A program made the position numbers and the translations under genes. This document shows, piece after piece, positions 34,273 to 43,635 of a DNA stretch of 64,000 nt. Source of the DNA: Bacillus sp. FJAT-42315 (lineage in GTDB: Bacteria; Bacillota; Bacilli; Bacillales; Domibacillaceae); contig NZ_KZ454941.1 in the NCBI RefSeq assembly GCF_002797375.1, positions 3,416,744 to 3,480,743 of the forward strand, in the 5' to 3' direction. Numbering within the stretch: position 1 is the stretch's first letter; each line of letters opens with the position of its first letter. The notes below the pieces were generated by a model that saw nothing but the letters and a program-made list of their open reading frames with translations, ran no database searches and was not told the DNA's origin.

Positions 34273-35766
34273 TTAATTGATGCCTCGCATCATTTTTTGG
34301 ATTTTTGGAGATAACATAAACAATACAAGCCCTAGCAGAATAGCTACTCCGCCAATAATACCGAAGTAGGCGATTTCTGTTTCATCTGTATAGTAGCCGA
34401 CAATTTTCGCATTGATCGCTTGGGCTGAAGCATTCGTTAAAAACCAAAGACTCATCGTTTGCGCCGAGAATGCGGATGGCGCTAGTTTAGTTGTCGCTGC
34501 TAATCCGACTGGCGATAAACACAATTCACCGAGAACGACTAAGAAGAAGCTAAGCACAAGCCAGATCGGGCTAGCAAGTGACTCCGTTCCATTTAGATAA
34601 GCTGGGAAGATCATGACTAAGAAAGAAAGACCCGCGAAAAATAAACCAAGTGAAAATTTCTTTGGTGTAGACGGCTGGCGATTGCCTAGCTTCACCCATA
34701 ACCAAGCAAATACTGGTGCGAGTGTAACAATAAACAGCGGGTTTAATGTTTGGAACCATGAAGATTTCAATTCAATTCCAGCAAACTGCAGTTGAACGCG
34801 CTCATCTGCATAAAGAGCCAAAATATTCGATCCTTGTTCTTGAATCGCCCAGAACATCATCGCAGCGACAAATAATGGAATATAAGCAAGCAAACGAGAA
34901 CGTTCTACGTCTGTCGTTTTTTCACTTCGATACATAACGATAAAATAAGTAGCGGGGATAATAATCCCTAAAATACTCACTAAAGTAATAAAACGATCTA
35001 TAGTTAAAGTGCCTGTGGCAATCCCTGCTGATCCAAGCGCCACAACTAAGGCAACAATTAGACCGATTCGGACAAATACCTTTTTCTTTTCTTCAGGAGC
35101 CAACGGATTTGTCACATACGTACCAGCTAGCCCCAAATTTTTCTTCTTTGTTAAAACAAACACAACTAATCCAATAAACATTCCGATCGCAGCGATTCCA
35201 AATCCAAGGTGGAAATTATACTGCTGTCCGACTGTTCCTACTACTAACGGTGCAATTAGAGCACCAGCGTTAATTCCCATATAAAAAATACTGAAGCCTG
35301 AATCACGACGTGGGTCTTCTTCGCTGTAGACGTCTCCAACAACACTAGAAACATTCGGTTTCAATAGACCTGTACCGATGACGATTAGACCCATGGAGAC
35401 AAATAATGCTGTTGCACCTGAAGGCAGTGCCAGTGCGATGTGCCCCAACATAATAAGAACTCCACCGTAAAAGACAGTTTGAGATGTTCCTAGTAAACGG
35501 TCAGCAATCCAACCGCCAATAATCCCTGACATATAAACGAGAGATCCATAAATAGACATGATGGCCAAGGCTGTACTTTTATCAAACCCTAATCCCCCTT
35601 CAGAGACAGAGTAGTACATATAATAGATTAAAAGGGCTTTCATCCCATAATATGAAAATCGTTCCCAAAACTCAGTGAAAAATAACGTAAATAATCCTTT
35701 AGGATGACCAAAAAAACCTTTTTGCGGTACACTCTGGACAATTTTTTTCCTATAGTCGCTGTCCAT
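34273..35766 (-). CDS. POT-family proton/oligopeptide symporter (DtpT-like)
   Basis: 497 residues, about 14 membrane helices. The proton-coupling signature FFTEFWERFSYYGMKALLIYYMYY (about 29-52; ExxER motif) and GGWIADRLLG are clear, and the later FSIFYMGINAGALIAPLV is the second POT signature. Imports di- and tripeptides with protons. Monocistronic. The 284 bases upstream (35767-36050) are very AT-rich and hold only its promoter and the ppaC terminator. Confidence 0.92.
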   Translation of the reverse strand: MDSDYRKKIVQSVPQKGFFGHPKGLFTLFFTEFWERFSYYGMKALLIYYMYYSVSEGGLGFDKSTALAIMSIYGSLVYMSGIIGGWIADRLLGTSQTVFYGGVLIMLGHIALALPSGATALFVSMGLIVIGTGLLKPNVSSVVGDVYSEEDPRRDSGFSIFYMGINAGALIAPLVVGTVGQQYNFHLGFGIAAIGMFIGLVVFVLTKKKNLGLAGTYVTNPLAPEEKKKVFVRIGLIVALVVALGSAGIATGTLTIDRFITLVSILGIIIPATYFIVMYRSEKTTDVERSRLLAYIPLFVAAMMFWAIQEQGSNILALYADERVQLQFAGIELKSSWFQTLNPLFIVTLAPVFAWLWVKLGNRQPSTPKKFSLGLFFAGLSFLVMIFPAYLNGTESLASPIWLVLSFFLVVLGELCLSPVGLAATTKLAPSAFSAQTMSLWFLTNASAQAINAKIVGYYTDETEIAYFGIIGGVAILLGLVLFMLSPKIQKMMRGIN

Positions 35767-36002
35767 ATCGAAACCCCTTCCAAAAATTTCTATACCACTC
35801 TTTATTTACAGTATTATCTAAAAATTAAAAACAAAGAAGTGGAATATATTAAATGTAAACTATATTATCATAATTTTTTTATTTTAAATTGTCAATTTAA
35901 CGATTACTTTTTGTAATATTTACACATTTTAAAACAATAAAAAACGGTAAAATATAATTTAAAATATCTATTATTTTTTATTAATTAAACGATTCTTCAA
36001 CA

Positions 36003-36040
36003 AAAAAAGACTTCTCCTTATTTGCCGGAGAAGCCTTACT
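36003..36040 (-). terminator. Terminator of ppaC
   Basis: Minus strand GGCTTCTCC-GGCAAATAA-GGAGAAGTC followed by TTTTTTT. Confidence 0.85.
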
Positions 36041-36050
36041 TTTTTCATAA

Positions 36051-36983
36051 TCACATATCTTTTAACGTATCTGTTAACGGCGGAACGATCTGTTTTTTAC
36101 GAGAAACGACGCCCTCAAGAATAGCTGTGTTATCTTTTAATTGTACGTTAAATGCTTTTTCAACCGCAGCTTGCTCTTTACCTACTGCAAGTGCTACAGA
36201 GTTGCTATTTAAAATATCCGTTACAACAAATAAGAACAAATCTAGTTCTTTTTCATCCACTGTACGGTTCAATGCTGCTTCAATTTCTGCTTTGTGTACA
36301 AGTACATCCGCTGTGTCTACTGCATTTACTTGAGCAACTTCTACTTTACGGCTGCCCATTGGAAATACTTTCGCATCAAGCGAAATTAATTCGTCTGCAG
36401 ACTTGTCGCTTAGGTCTGCTCCAGCTTTCAACATCGCTAGTCCATACTCTTCTGCATCCACGCAAGCAGTCTCAGCAAGCTCACGTGCTGCTGTAACGTC
36501 TTCTTCTGTGCAAGTTGGTGATTTAAACAATAACGTATCTGAAATGATCGCAGATAACATTAAACCAGCGATCTCTTTTTGAATAGCTACACCATTTTCT
36601 TTATACATTTTATTTAAAATTGTTGCTGTACAACCAACCGGCTCAGCACGATAATACAAAGGGTCACTCGTTTCGAAGTTAGCGATACGGTGGTGATCGA
36701 TGACTTCAAGAACACGTACATCATCAATGTCATCTACGCTTTGTTGACGCTCGTTATGGTCAACTAAGATCACTTTTTGCGCTTCTGGAGCTGCTTTTTC
36801 AATTAAACGAGGCAGTTCTACACCGAATTTCTCTAAAGCATATTCTGTTTCACCGTTTGTATTTCCTAAACGAACGGGCTCTACGTTCATTCCTAATTCT
36901 TTTTTCAAAACTGCATAAGCAATCGCTGAACAAATTGAATCTGTGTCTGGATTTTTATGACCGAAAATAAGTACTTTTTCCAT
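36051..36983 (-). CDS. ppaC: Manganese-dependent inorganic pyrophosphatase (family II)
   Basis: 310 residues. DHH phosphoesterase with GHKNPDTDS (7-15), DHN in [13 protein letters not shown] in EVIDHHRI and C-terminal DHHA2 domain with [10 protein letters not shown] substrate-binding residues. Start set at 36983: AGGAG is seven bases upstream, while an in-frame GTG at 36998 lies on top of that site. Hydrolyses pyrophosphate from biosynthetic reactions. Confidence 0.95.
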   Translation of the reverse strand: MEKVLIFGHKNPDTDSICSAIAYAVLKKELGMNVEPVRLGNTNGETEYALEKFGVELPRLIEKAAPEAQKVILVDHNERQQSVDDIDDVRVLEVIDHHRIANFETSDPLYYRAEPVGCTATILNKMYKENGVAIQKEIAGLMLSAIISDTLLFKSPTCTEEDVTAARELAETACVDAEEYGLAMLKAGADLSDKSADELISLDAKVFPMGSRKVEVAQVNAVDTADVLVHKAEIEAALNRTVDEKELDLFLFVVTDILNSNSVALAVGKEQAAVEKAFNVQLKDNTAILEGVVSRKKQIVPPLTDTLKDM

Positions 36984-37209
36984 TTTTCTACTCCTCACTT
37001 ACTTAATATGATATGTAGTAAGACCATACAGACGGTTCACCACATTTTCTACGCCTCTATTTTACCGCAAATGAACAAGCTTTTCCTTAATTCTTTTTCA
37101 ATTCACATAAAAACAATCGGATTAATTATCTTATCACTTGCCGGAAATGCCTGTCATTTTGATTCTCTCACTATTATAATAGAATTATACCAAAAAAAGG
37201 AGGCTTCTT

Positions 37210-38160
37210 ATGAGTGAAATATGGATAACTTTTCTTGTTGGTATTTTATTATTTATCGTTGTTTCCGCACTTAGCACTATCAATAAAAGGCCGAAAAAAT
37301 TAAAGCTACATCGAATTGAAACTCCTCCGTTAATCGATGAGCGTCATCCCGAATTCTTATCGCTTGAAAATAAGCTAAATGAATCGCTCCCTCCTGATTT
37401 TATTAACAAAGTAAAGGATCGCGTCTTAACGAAGCACCCTATTTGGACAGAAGATGATTTTGACTGGCGTCTGTTTGAGCTAAAAAGATATTTTATTTTA
37501 GCAAAAATCCTAAAGACTGTACCTATGTTCAGTGAGGAAGTCGATGAAATTTGGCATGAAATGTTACTGTTTACAAAGGATTATGAAACGTTTTCTAATA
37601 AATTTTACGGAGCGTTTCTGCATCATACTCCTAATATGGAGGTTATCCCAGCTCCAAATGAACGAGCTTTATTTGATTGGGTGTATCTGCAATTATTTGA
37701 ACCAACCGCCAACAGTCGCTTATTATGGGGACCATTTTTAAAGCATCCTCTTGAAGCTCAGCTGTTAGAAAACTTCAGGGCATTGCCTGAATCAGCGTTA
37801 TCGGAGCTGTATTTTAAGGAAGCAGAAGACCCTCAAAGAACGGTCATTCAGCTACTAAAGTATGACATTCAACAAGCAGAATCCATCAAGCACGATAAGG
37901 ACGATGAGCCTTTCAAACGCATGACTTCGGACAATAATTATACGTATTTACTTCCGGCTATGATTTATTTCTCGATGTATGAAGCGAATGATTATCAAGA
38001 AGAAATGGATCATTTGCTTCCTAAAGAAACATCGCATGGTTCATCCACCTCCAGCGGCTGCTCTAGCTTTGCTTGTGATTCAGGAAATGACTCAAGTTCT
38101 TCTTGTTCCTCTTCTAGCTGCTCTTCTTCAAGTTGCGGAGGAGGTTGCGGCAGCAGTTAA
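37210..38160 (+). CDS. GRDP-like domain membrane protein with Ser/Cys-rich tail
   Basis: 316 residues. One N-terminal membrane helix (5-24), then a region with DEIWHEMLLFTKDYETFSNKFYGAFLHHTP (about 109-138), the histidine pattern of glycine-rich-domain (GRDP-like) proteins. A final low-complexity tail (residues 275-316) has some 80 per cent Ser, Gly and Cys in SSC repeats. The Cys clusters could bind metal or cross-link. Function unknown in bacteria. Own ribosome binding site AAAGGAGGC. Monocistronic. Confidence 0.7.
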   Translation: MSEIWITFLVGILLFIVVSALSTINKRPKKLKLHRIETPPLIDERHPEFLSLENKLNESLPPDFINKVKDRVLTKHPIWTEDDFDWRLFELKRYFILAKILKTVPMFSEEVDEIWHEMLLFTKDYETFSNKFYGAFLHHTPNMEVIPAPNERALFDWVYLQLFEPTANSRLLWGPFLKHPLEAQLLENFRALPESALSELYFKEAEDPQRTVIQLLKYDIQQAESIKHDKDDEPFKRMTSDNNYTYLLPAMIYFSMYEANDYQEEMDHLLPKETSHGSSTSSGCSSFACDSGNDSSSSCSSSSCSSSSCGGGCGSS

Positions 38161-38252
38161 CTCATTCACTCCCCTGCTTTTTCCTTGTTTAATTATAGCT
38201 TAGCTGGGCAAGTTATGACTGTAATGAATCACTTGATGAGGGAGACTGTTTG

Positions 38253-38765
38253 ATGGACAAAAGATTATTTTGGGGTATCCAACAGCTATCAGGACGCTTG
38301 TTTCTAGTCGATCAATTGATGATTCTTCTTTCACGAAAAGCCCGTTATGTGTTTATTTTCATTGTGCTACTCAAATGGGTATTGGACGGTCGGAAAAGAA
38401 GAACAGCACGCTCTGCGATCTTATCTGTCGCGGTCGCCTGGCTTATTGATTTTGTTTTAAAGCGCCTTTGTTTTAAGCCACGGCCATTTATGAAACAAAA
38501 AGTGGGCATCTTAATGCCAACTAAGGTGGATTCATCCTTTCCAAGCAAACATACACTGCTAGCATTCGCCTTGTCCTCTGCTATTTTCTTGCGTGATCGA
38601 GTTTGGGGACGAATTCTTTCTTATCTTTCTGGCTTAGTTGGTTTATCAAGAGTTTGGGTTGGTCACCATTATCCTTCCGATATCATATTTAGTGCACTGA
38701 TCGGAACAATGACCGGCATTGTTGTTCACACAAAAACTGTACACTGCAAAGAAGCTGACTCATAA
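38253..38765 (+). CDS. PAP2-family membrane phosphatase (BcrC-like)
   Basis: 170 residues, four to five membrane helices, with the three PAP2 motifs: KRLCFKPRP (about 68-76), FPSKHT (about 96-101; the usual PSGH is PSKH here) and SRVWVGHHYPSD (about 131-142) containing the catalytic His. Closest in length to undecaprenyl-pyrophosphate phosphatases. The ATG at 38253 is eight bases from GGGAG. Confidence 0.85.
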   Translation: MDKRLFWGIQQLSGRLFLVDQLMILLSRKARYVFIFIVLLKWVLDGRKRRTARSAILSVAVAWLIDFVLKRLCFKPRPFMKQKVGILMPTKVDSSFPSKHTLLAFALSSAIFLRDRVWGRILSYLSGLVGLSRVWVGHHYPSDIIFSALIGTMTGIVVHTKTVHCKEADS

Positions 38766-38791
38766 GCGCCTAGCACATGAGTCAGCTTTTT
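38753..38791 (+). terminator. Terminator overlapping the PAP2 gene end
   Basis: AGCTGACTCAT ... ATGAGTCAGCT, then TTTTTTT; the left arm includes the last codons. Confidence 0.85.
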
Positions 38792-38874
38792 TTGTAAATG
38801 TTATGTAATTTTTTTCAGAATAAACAAAACTAAAGGAAAAATAGAATTATAATGAAGAAAAAGAGGTGAAGGGG

Positions 38875-40185
38875 ATGGCTCATCTTCAAGGAAAAGAAAG
38901 CACTCTGCCTAGCAAGCGATCGGCATGGGGGTTATTTTTTTCATTGCCTGTTCTTTCTTGGGCACTTTATGATTTTGCCAACACAATTTTTTCTTCCAAT
39001 ATTATTACAATCTTTTTTCCTTTCTATTTGCAAGAAACCATTGGCGGAAGTGAGCAGTTAGATCAAATTGCCAGCACGTTTATTTCATACGCTAACGCCG
39101 TAGCTAGCTTGTTTCTTGTCTTATTCTCCCCACTTTTCGGTGTCATGATTGACCGCACAGGGCGAAAAAAGAGATATATTATTCCTTTTTCGCTCATTAC
39201 GATAGTGTGTACAATCGGCATGGGTGTTTTCGCATCAATGAATTTCGGAAGTAGTCTTTTCGGTCTTCCTGCCGCCCTTGTGCTCGTCATCTTGTTATTT
39301 ATCATCGCGAAGTTTTTTTATCATTCTAGCTTAATTTTCTATGATGCCATGCTTTCTGATTTAGGATCAAAAGAAGAAATCCCACTACTTTCTGGATTCG
39401 GAGTTGCCGTAGGCTATATCGGAACGCTCGCTGGGTTAGCGATTTATCCTTTCATTGGTGACGGGAACTTCCATCGCGCCTTTATTCCGACAGCGATACT
39501 TTTCTTTCTCTTTTCTTTGCCGTTAATGTTAACTGGAAAGGAAACAACGCCGCTACCTCCCTCTGAAAAAGGAGATTTTCTAAAAGGATACAAAGAAATT
39601 TACGCTACATTTAAAGAGATGAAACAGCACGAAGCGATTTTTTTATTTATGATCGTTTATTTCTTCATCAATGATGCCATTGCCACTGCGATTGCGATGA
39701 TGGCCGTCTATGCAAAAGCGATCGTCGGCTTTTCATCAGGAGAATTCATCTTGCTTTACTTAGTATCAACGATAGCAAGCATTATTGGCTCCTTTATTTT
39801 TGGGTATGTAACAAAAGCTGTTGGGGCGAAAAAATCCGTTATGTATGTCGGAATCATCTTACTTATTGCGTTATTTCTTGGTACGTTTGCTGTGAATGGT
39901 GCAATGTTCTGGGTGACAGGTAGTCTTTTCGGTGTTTCATTGGGGGCTGTCTGGGTCACTTCAAGAACGTTTATTATCGAGCTCACACCTGAAGAGAAAC
40001 GCGGCCAATTTTTTGGTTTATTCGCTTTTTCAGGAAAAGTATCAGCAATTGTTGGGCCACTCATTTACGGAACGATCACTCTACTTTTAGCCGACTATGG
40101 TAATATCGCTAGCCGAACAGCCCTAGGCTCTCTTATGATCCTTGTATTAATCGGTTTGTTCGTCCATCGCCGGATACGCATCTAA
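38875..40185 (+). CDS. UMF1-family MFS transporter (Atg22/YxiO-like)
   Basis: About 436 residues, 12 membrane helices. N-terminal LSWALYDFANTIFSSNIITIFFPFYL is the signature of the UMF1/Atg22 branch, and PLFGVMIDRTGRKKR is the MFS loop 2-3 motif. ATG at 38875 is eight bases from GAGG; an in-frame GTG at 38866 sits in that site. Substrate unknown; eukaryotic relatives export amino acids from vacuoles. Confidence 0.85.
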   Translation: MAHLQGKESTLPSKRSAWGLFFSLPVLSWALYDFANTIFSSNIITIFFPFYLQETIGGSEQLDQIASTFISYANAVASLFLVLFSPLFGVMIDRTGRKKRYIIPFSLITIVCTIGMGVFASMNFGSSLFGLPAALVLVILLFIIAKFFYHSSLIFYDAMLSDLGSKEEIPLLSGFGVAVGYIGTLAGLAIYPFIGDGNFHRAFIPTAILFFLFSLPLMLTGKETTPLPPSEKGDFLKGYKEIYATFKEMKQHEAIFLFMIVYFFINDAIATAIAMMAVYAKAIVGFSSGEFILLYLVSTIASIIGSFIFGYVTKAVGAKKSVMYVGIILLIALFLGTFAVNGAMFWVTGSLFGVSLGAVWVTSRTFIIELTPEEKRGQFFGLFAFSGKVSAIVGPLIYGTITLLLADYGNIASRTALGSLMILVLIGLFVHRRIRI

Positions 40186-40195
40186 ATATATATTC

Positions 40196-40241
40196 AAGAA
40201 AAGAGGGCACTTCGCATATAAGAAATGTCCTCTTTTTCTTG
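40196..40241 (+). terminator. Terminator after the UMF1 transporter
   Basis: AAGAAAAGAGG ... CCTCTTTTTCTT arms. Confidence 0.75.
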
Positions 40242-40269
40242 AAAATCAACGAATGTTTTCTTCATAACA
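40240..40269 (+). promoter_or_regulatory. Forespore sigma-F/G-type promoter of splAB
   Basis: TGAAAA (40240-40245), 17 bases, CATAACA (40263-40269), close to the sigma-G pattern TGAATA-N17/18-CATACTA. The spl operon of Bacillus subtilis is sigma-G dependent. Confidence 0.6.
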
Positions 40270-40315
40270 AGACACTCTAAGGATAGATACATTTTTGAAG
40301 AAAGCAGGTGCTGAT

Positions 40316-40558
40316 ATGGACTTATCCGAACAAGCTTACCAAGCAGGGGATATCGTATATGTCATTTATCGTAATCCTCACACGTATACAGCTGCGAATG
40401 TGCAACAAGCCGCGGTTGTTCACCACCCGGATCAACCGGGAGAATTGGCACTGTTTTTATACGAAACATATTATCCCCTAGATCAACAAATTGCTATTTA
40501 TCCATCTGAAGTGGCCGCGGAACAGGATTTCGCTCGTTACTTTGGGGCGATTGAGTAG
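40316..40558 (+). CDS. splA: Transcriptional regulator of the spore photoproduct lyase operon
   Basis: 80 residues, with YQAGDIVYVIYRNPHTYTAANVQQAAVVHHP and GELALFLYETYYPL typical of SplA. In Bacillus subtilis SplA lowers expression of splB in the forespore. ATG at 40316, with AGGTG six bases upstream, preferred over a TTG at 40295. Eleven bases separate it from splB. Confidence 0.88.
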   Translation: MDLSEQAYQAGDIVYVIYRNPHTYTAANVQQAAVVHHPDQPGELALFLYETYYPLDQQIAIYPSEVAAEQDFARYFGAIE

Positions 40559-40569
40559 GGGGGCGAACA

Positions 40570-41598
40570 TTGGTTAAACCTTTTATCCCTCAGCTTGTAT
40601 ATATCGAGCCTCGAGCACTAGAGTACCCGCTTGGACACGAATTAAAAAAGAAATTCACAGATATGGGAATTGAAATTAGGCAGACGACTTCTCACAATCA
40701 AGTGCGAAATTTACCCGGTGATAATCATTTCCAGCAATATCGCATCGCTAAGTCTACTCTTGTCGTCGGAGTGCGTAAAACGCTCAAATTTGATACGTCA
40801 AAGCCATCTGCTGAATATGCTATTCCTTTAGCGACTGGCTGCATGGGGCATTGTCATTATTGCTATTTACAAACAACGATGGGAAGCAAACCTTACATTC
40901 GAACGTATGTAAATACCGAGGAAATATTAGAAGCCGCAGATAATTATATGGCCGAGAGAGCACCCGATATTACTAGATTTGAAGCCTCTTGTACATCGGA
41001 CATTGTTGGTATTGATCATTTAACCCATTCGTTAAAGCGGGCGATTGAATTTTTTGGTGAATCTAAATATGGCAAGCTTCGATTTGTAACAAAATTTTCC
41101 CATGTTGATCACTTGCTAGATGCGAAACATAACGGGAAAACTCGCTTTCGCTTTAGCATGAATGCAGACTATGTGATCAAATATCTTGAGCCTGGAACAT
41201 CTAGACTGGCCGAACGGGTAGAAGCCGCAGCGAAAGTAGCGAAAGCCGGCTATCCCCTTGGTTTTATTATTGCTCCGATTTATTTGTATGATGATTGGGA
41301 GCAAGGTTATTTAGAGCTATTCCAAACACTGAAAGAGACATTGCCAACCTATGCCACGAAAGATTTAACCTTTGAGCTCATTCAGCATCGGTTCACAAAA
41401 CCAGCGAAACGTGTCATCGAAAAAAATTACCCGATGACAAAGCTAGAAATGGAAGAGGAAAAGCGACAATATAAATGGGGACGATATGGAATCGGAAAAT
41501 ACGTCTATCCAAAAAAAGAACAAGAGGAAATTCAAACTACTTTTGGACATTATATCGAACAATACTTTCCCGAAGCCAAGCTTGAATATTTCACGTAA
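40570..41598 (+). CDS. splB: Spore photoproduct lyase
   Basis: 342-residue radical-SAM enzyme. Cluster ligands Cys91, Cys95 and Cys98 in TGCMGHCHYC, and the hydrogen-donor Cys141 in FEASCTSD at the same number as in Bacillus subtilis SplB. Splits the 5-thyminyl-5,6-dihydrothymine lesion that UV makes in spore DNA, acting at germination. TTG start after TAGGGGGG. Forms splAB with the gene before it. Confidence 0.95.
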   Translation: MVKPFIPQLVYIEPRALEYPLGHELKKKFTDMGIEIRQTTSHNQVRNLPGDNHFQQYRIAKSTLVVGVRKTLKFDTSKPSAEYAIPLATGCMGHCHYCYLQTTMGSKPYIRTYVNTEEILEAADNYMAERAPDITRFEASCTSDIVGIDHLTHSLKRAIEFFGESKYGKLRFVTKFSHVDHLLDAKHNGKTRFRFSMNADYVIKYLEPGTSRLAERVEAAAKVAKAGYPLGFIIAPIYLYDDWEQGYLELFQTLKETLPTYATKDLTFELIQHRFTKPAKRVIEKNYPMTKLEMEEEKRQYKWGRYGIGKYVYPKKEQEEIQTTFGHYIEQYFPEAKLEYFT

Positions 41599-41601
41599 TC
41601 A

Positions 41602-41635
41602 AAAACAGCTGTTAGGAGCCCCTAACAGCTGTTTT
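41602..41635. terminator. Bidirectional terminator between splB and the TRAP operon
   Basis: AAAACAGCTGTTAGG ... CCTAACAGCTGTTTT, 15-base arms around four bases. Confidence 0.9.
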
Positions 41636-41640
41636 GATCA

Positions 41641-43620
41641 TTAAATCGCGTTTGAATCTTGTATGTTTGGTTGTCCTTTTGAGCGAGACAGTAATTGTTG
41701 TCCAAACACAATCGCCAGTACAACAAGCCCAGCAACATCCGTCCATAGACCAGGAACGATTAATGTAATTGAACCAAGTAAACAAAGGATAGCAAGCGGT
41801 AAAGGTAGATCGGTAATAAAATATCTTTCTAGCGCTACACTCAATCCGAGTATGCCGATAATCGCTGTCATCGTGACCCAAATGACTTCCCATGGACTAG
41901 TTACATCTTGCATAAGAAGGACCGGTGAAAAGACGAAAATGTAAGGAATAATAAACCCGGAAAGCGCGAGCCTCAATGCTTCGAATCCCGTCTTATTTGG
42001 ACTCGCTCCTGCAATTCCCGCTCCTGCAAAAGCAGCTAAAGCAACTGGTGGCGTGACGTTCGCTAAAATTCCGAAATAGAATACAAACATATGAGTAACG
42101 AATGGAGCTACTCCTAACTCAAGCAAAGCAGGTGCTGCCATCGTCGCTGTAATAATATACGTCGGAATAGATGGTAATCCCATCCCCATAATGATACAAG
42201 CGATCATTGTAAACACGAGCGTCAAGAACATATCACCTTGACCAAGCGCAAGAATGGACTGAGTTAGTTTTGGACCTAAGCCCGTTAACGTACTGACACC
42301 AACAATCAAACCAACCATCGCACATGACATCGCTACGCCGAGAGCAGCTCGAACTCCTTCTTCCATCGCCGCCAGAATTTCTTTCATGCCCATGCGTGTT
42401 TCTTTATTAAACCAACTAACCGCAACGGACAAAACAATCGCATAGAAAGCAGCATATAGCGGTGTTTTCCCTGCCATTAACATACCGATTAACACAAAGA
42501 TCGGAATTAATAAGTGACCACCAGTTTTTAATACATGCCAGAAGCTTGGCAGCTCAGCCTTAGACATTCCTTTTAAGCCTAATTTTTTTGCCCGGAAATG
42601 GACGATTAAAATAATGCCTAAATAGTATAAGAAAGCAGGTAAAATCGCTGCGAGAGCAATTTGATTGTATGGCATCCCTAATGTTTCTGCCATAATAAAC
42701 GCCGTTGCTCCCATGACTGGTGGAATGATTTGTCCACCAACTGAAGCCGTCGCTTCTACCGCTCCCGCAAAGGCTGGCTTGTAGCCGACACGTTTCATTA
42801 ATGGAATCGTAAACGCCCCCGTTGTTACGACGTTGGCAAGCGCACTTCCATTAATCGAGCCTAACAAACCGCTTGAGATGACCGATACTTTCGCCGGTCC
42901 ACCAGACGTATGACCAGCTACACTAAGCGAAATATCCGTGAAAAATTTCCCCATCCCTGATTTATTTAAAAACGCTCCAAATAAAATAAAGAGGATAATA
43001 TAAGAAGCAGATACGGAAATCGCAATACCATAAATCCCCTCCGTTGATAAATACATATACGTTACGATATCTTCTAAGTCTTTCCCTGAATGTTTCAATA
43101 AATCTGGAAATGAATGTCCAAAAAAGGCGTAAGCCAGAAATAAAACGGTTAAAATCGTTAAAGCATTCCCTGCTACACGACGACCACCTTCAATCACAAC
43201 AATGATCGTTAAAATACCAAAAGCAATGTCTACGTTACTTGGCATATAGATAGACATTCTTGTAGCAATACCTTCATAATCAAAAATCATATAACCACCC
43301 GTAGCAAGGGCTGCTACGGACCAGAGCATATCGACAATCGTCACTTTGTTACTTGCACTCTTTTTATAAAAAGCTGGATATAAAATAAAGACTAAAGCGG
43401 CAATAACCGCCGTGTGCAACGACCGATGACGAAGAGCATCCAGTGGACCGAAGTAAGCCGTATATAAGTGATAACCTGCCAAACCAACACTTAAAATAAA
43501 AACAGCCCAACGCCAAAAGCCTGCGTCAATTTTCCGGAACCTTGATTCACTATCGTACTTTTGTAGAATTTCCTCTTCTCCCCCGGCTGCTTCCGGCATT
43601 GTATTTTTATTTTCTGTCAT
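41641..43620 (-). CDS. TRAP transporter permease, fused 4TM/12TM subunits
   Basis: 659 residues, about 17-19 membrane helices. A DctQ-like first part is fused to a DctM-like part with GLLGSINGSALANVVTTGAFTIPLMKR and GASPNKTGFEALRLA, as usual for TAXI-type systems. Sixteen bases after the substrate-binding protein gene. Imports an organic acid or amino acid with Na+; substrate unknown. Confidence 0.9.
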   Translation of the reverse strand: MTENKNTMPEAAGGEEEILQKYDSESRFRKIDAGFWRWAVFILSVGLAGYHLYTAYFGPLDALRHRSLHTAVIAALVFILYPAFYKKSASNKVTIVDMLWSVAALATGGYMIFDYEGIATRMSIYMPSNVDIAFGILTIIVVIEGGRRVAGNALTILTVLFLAYAFFGHSFPDLLKHSGKDLEDIVTYMYLSTEGIYGIAISVSASYIILFILFGAFLNKSGMGKFFTDISLSVAGHTSGGPAKVSVISSGLLGSINGSALANVVTTGAFTIPLMKRVGYKPAFAGAVEATASVGGQIIPPVMGATAFIMAETLGMPYNQIALAAILPAFLYYLGIILIVHFRAKKLGLKGMSKAELPSFWHVLKTGGHLLIPIFVLIGMLMAGKTPLYAAFYAIVLSVAVSWFNKETRMGMKEILAAMEEGVRAALGVAMSCAMVGLIVGVSTLTGLGPKLTQSILALGQGDMFLTLVFTMIACIIMGMGLPSIPTYIITATMAAPALLELGVAPFVTHMFVFYFGILANVTPPVALAAFAGAGIAGASPNKTGFEALRLALSGFIIPYIFVFSPVLLMQDVTSPWEVIWVTMTAIIGILGLSVALERYFITDLPLPLAILCLLGSITLIVPGLWTDVAGLVVLAIVFGQQLLSRSKGQPNIQDSNAI

Positions 43621-43635
43621 AACGTCATCCCCTCT

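Noticed and set aside
36022..36496. Plus-strand frames antisense to ppaC
   Set aside because: Shadows of the pyrophosphatase gene. Ser/Leu-rich composition reflects the reverse complement of its codons.
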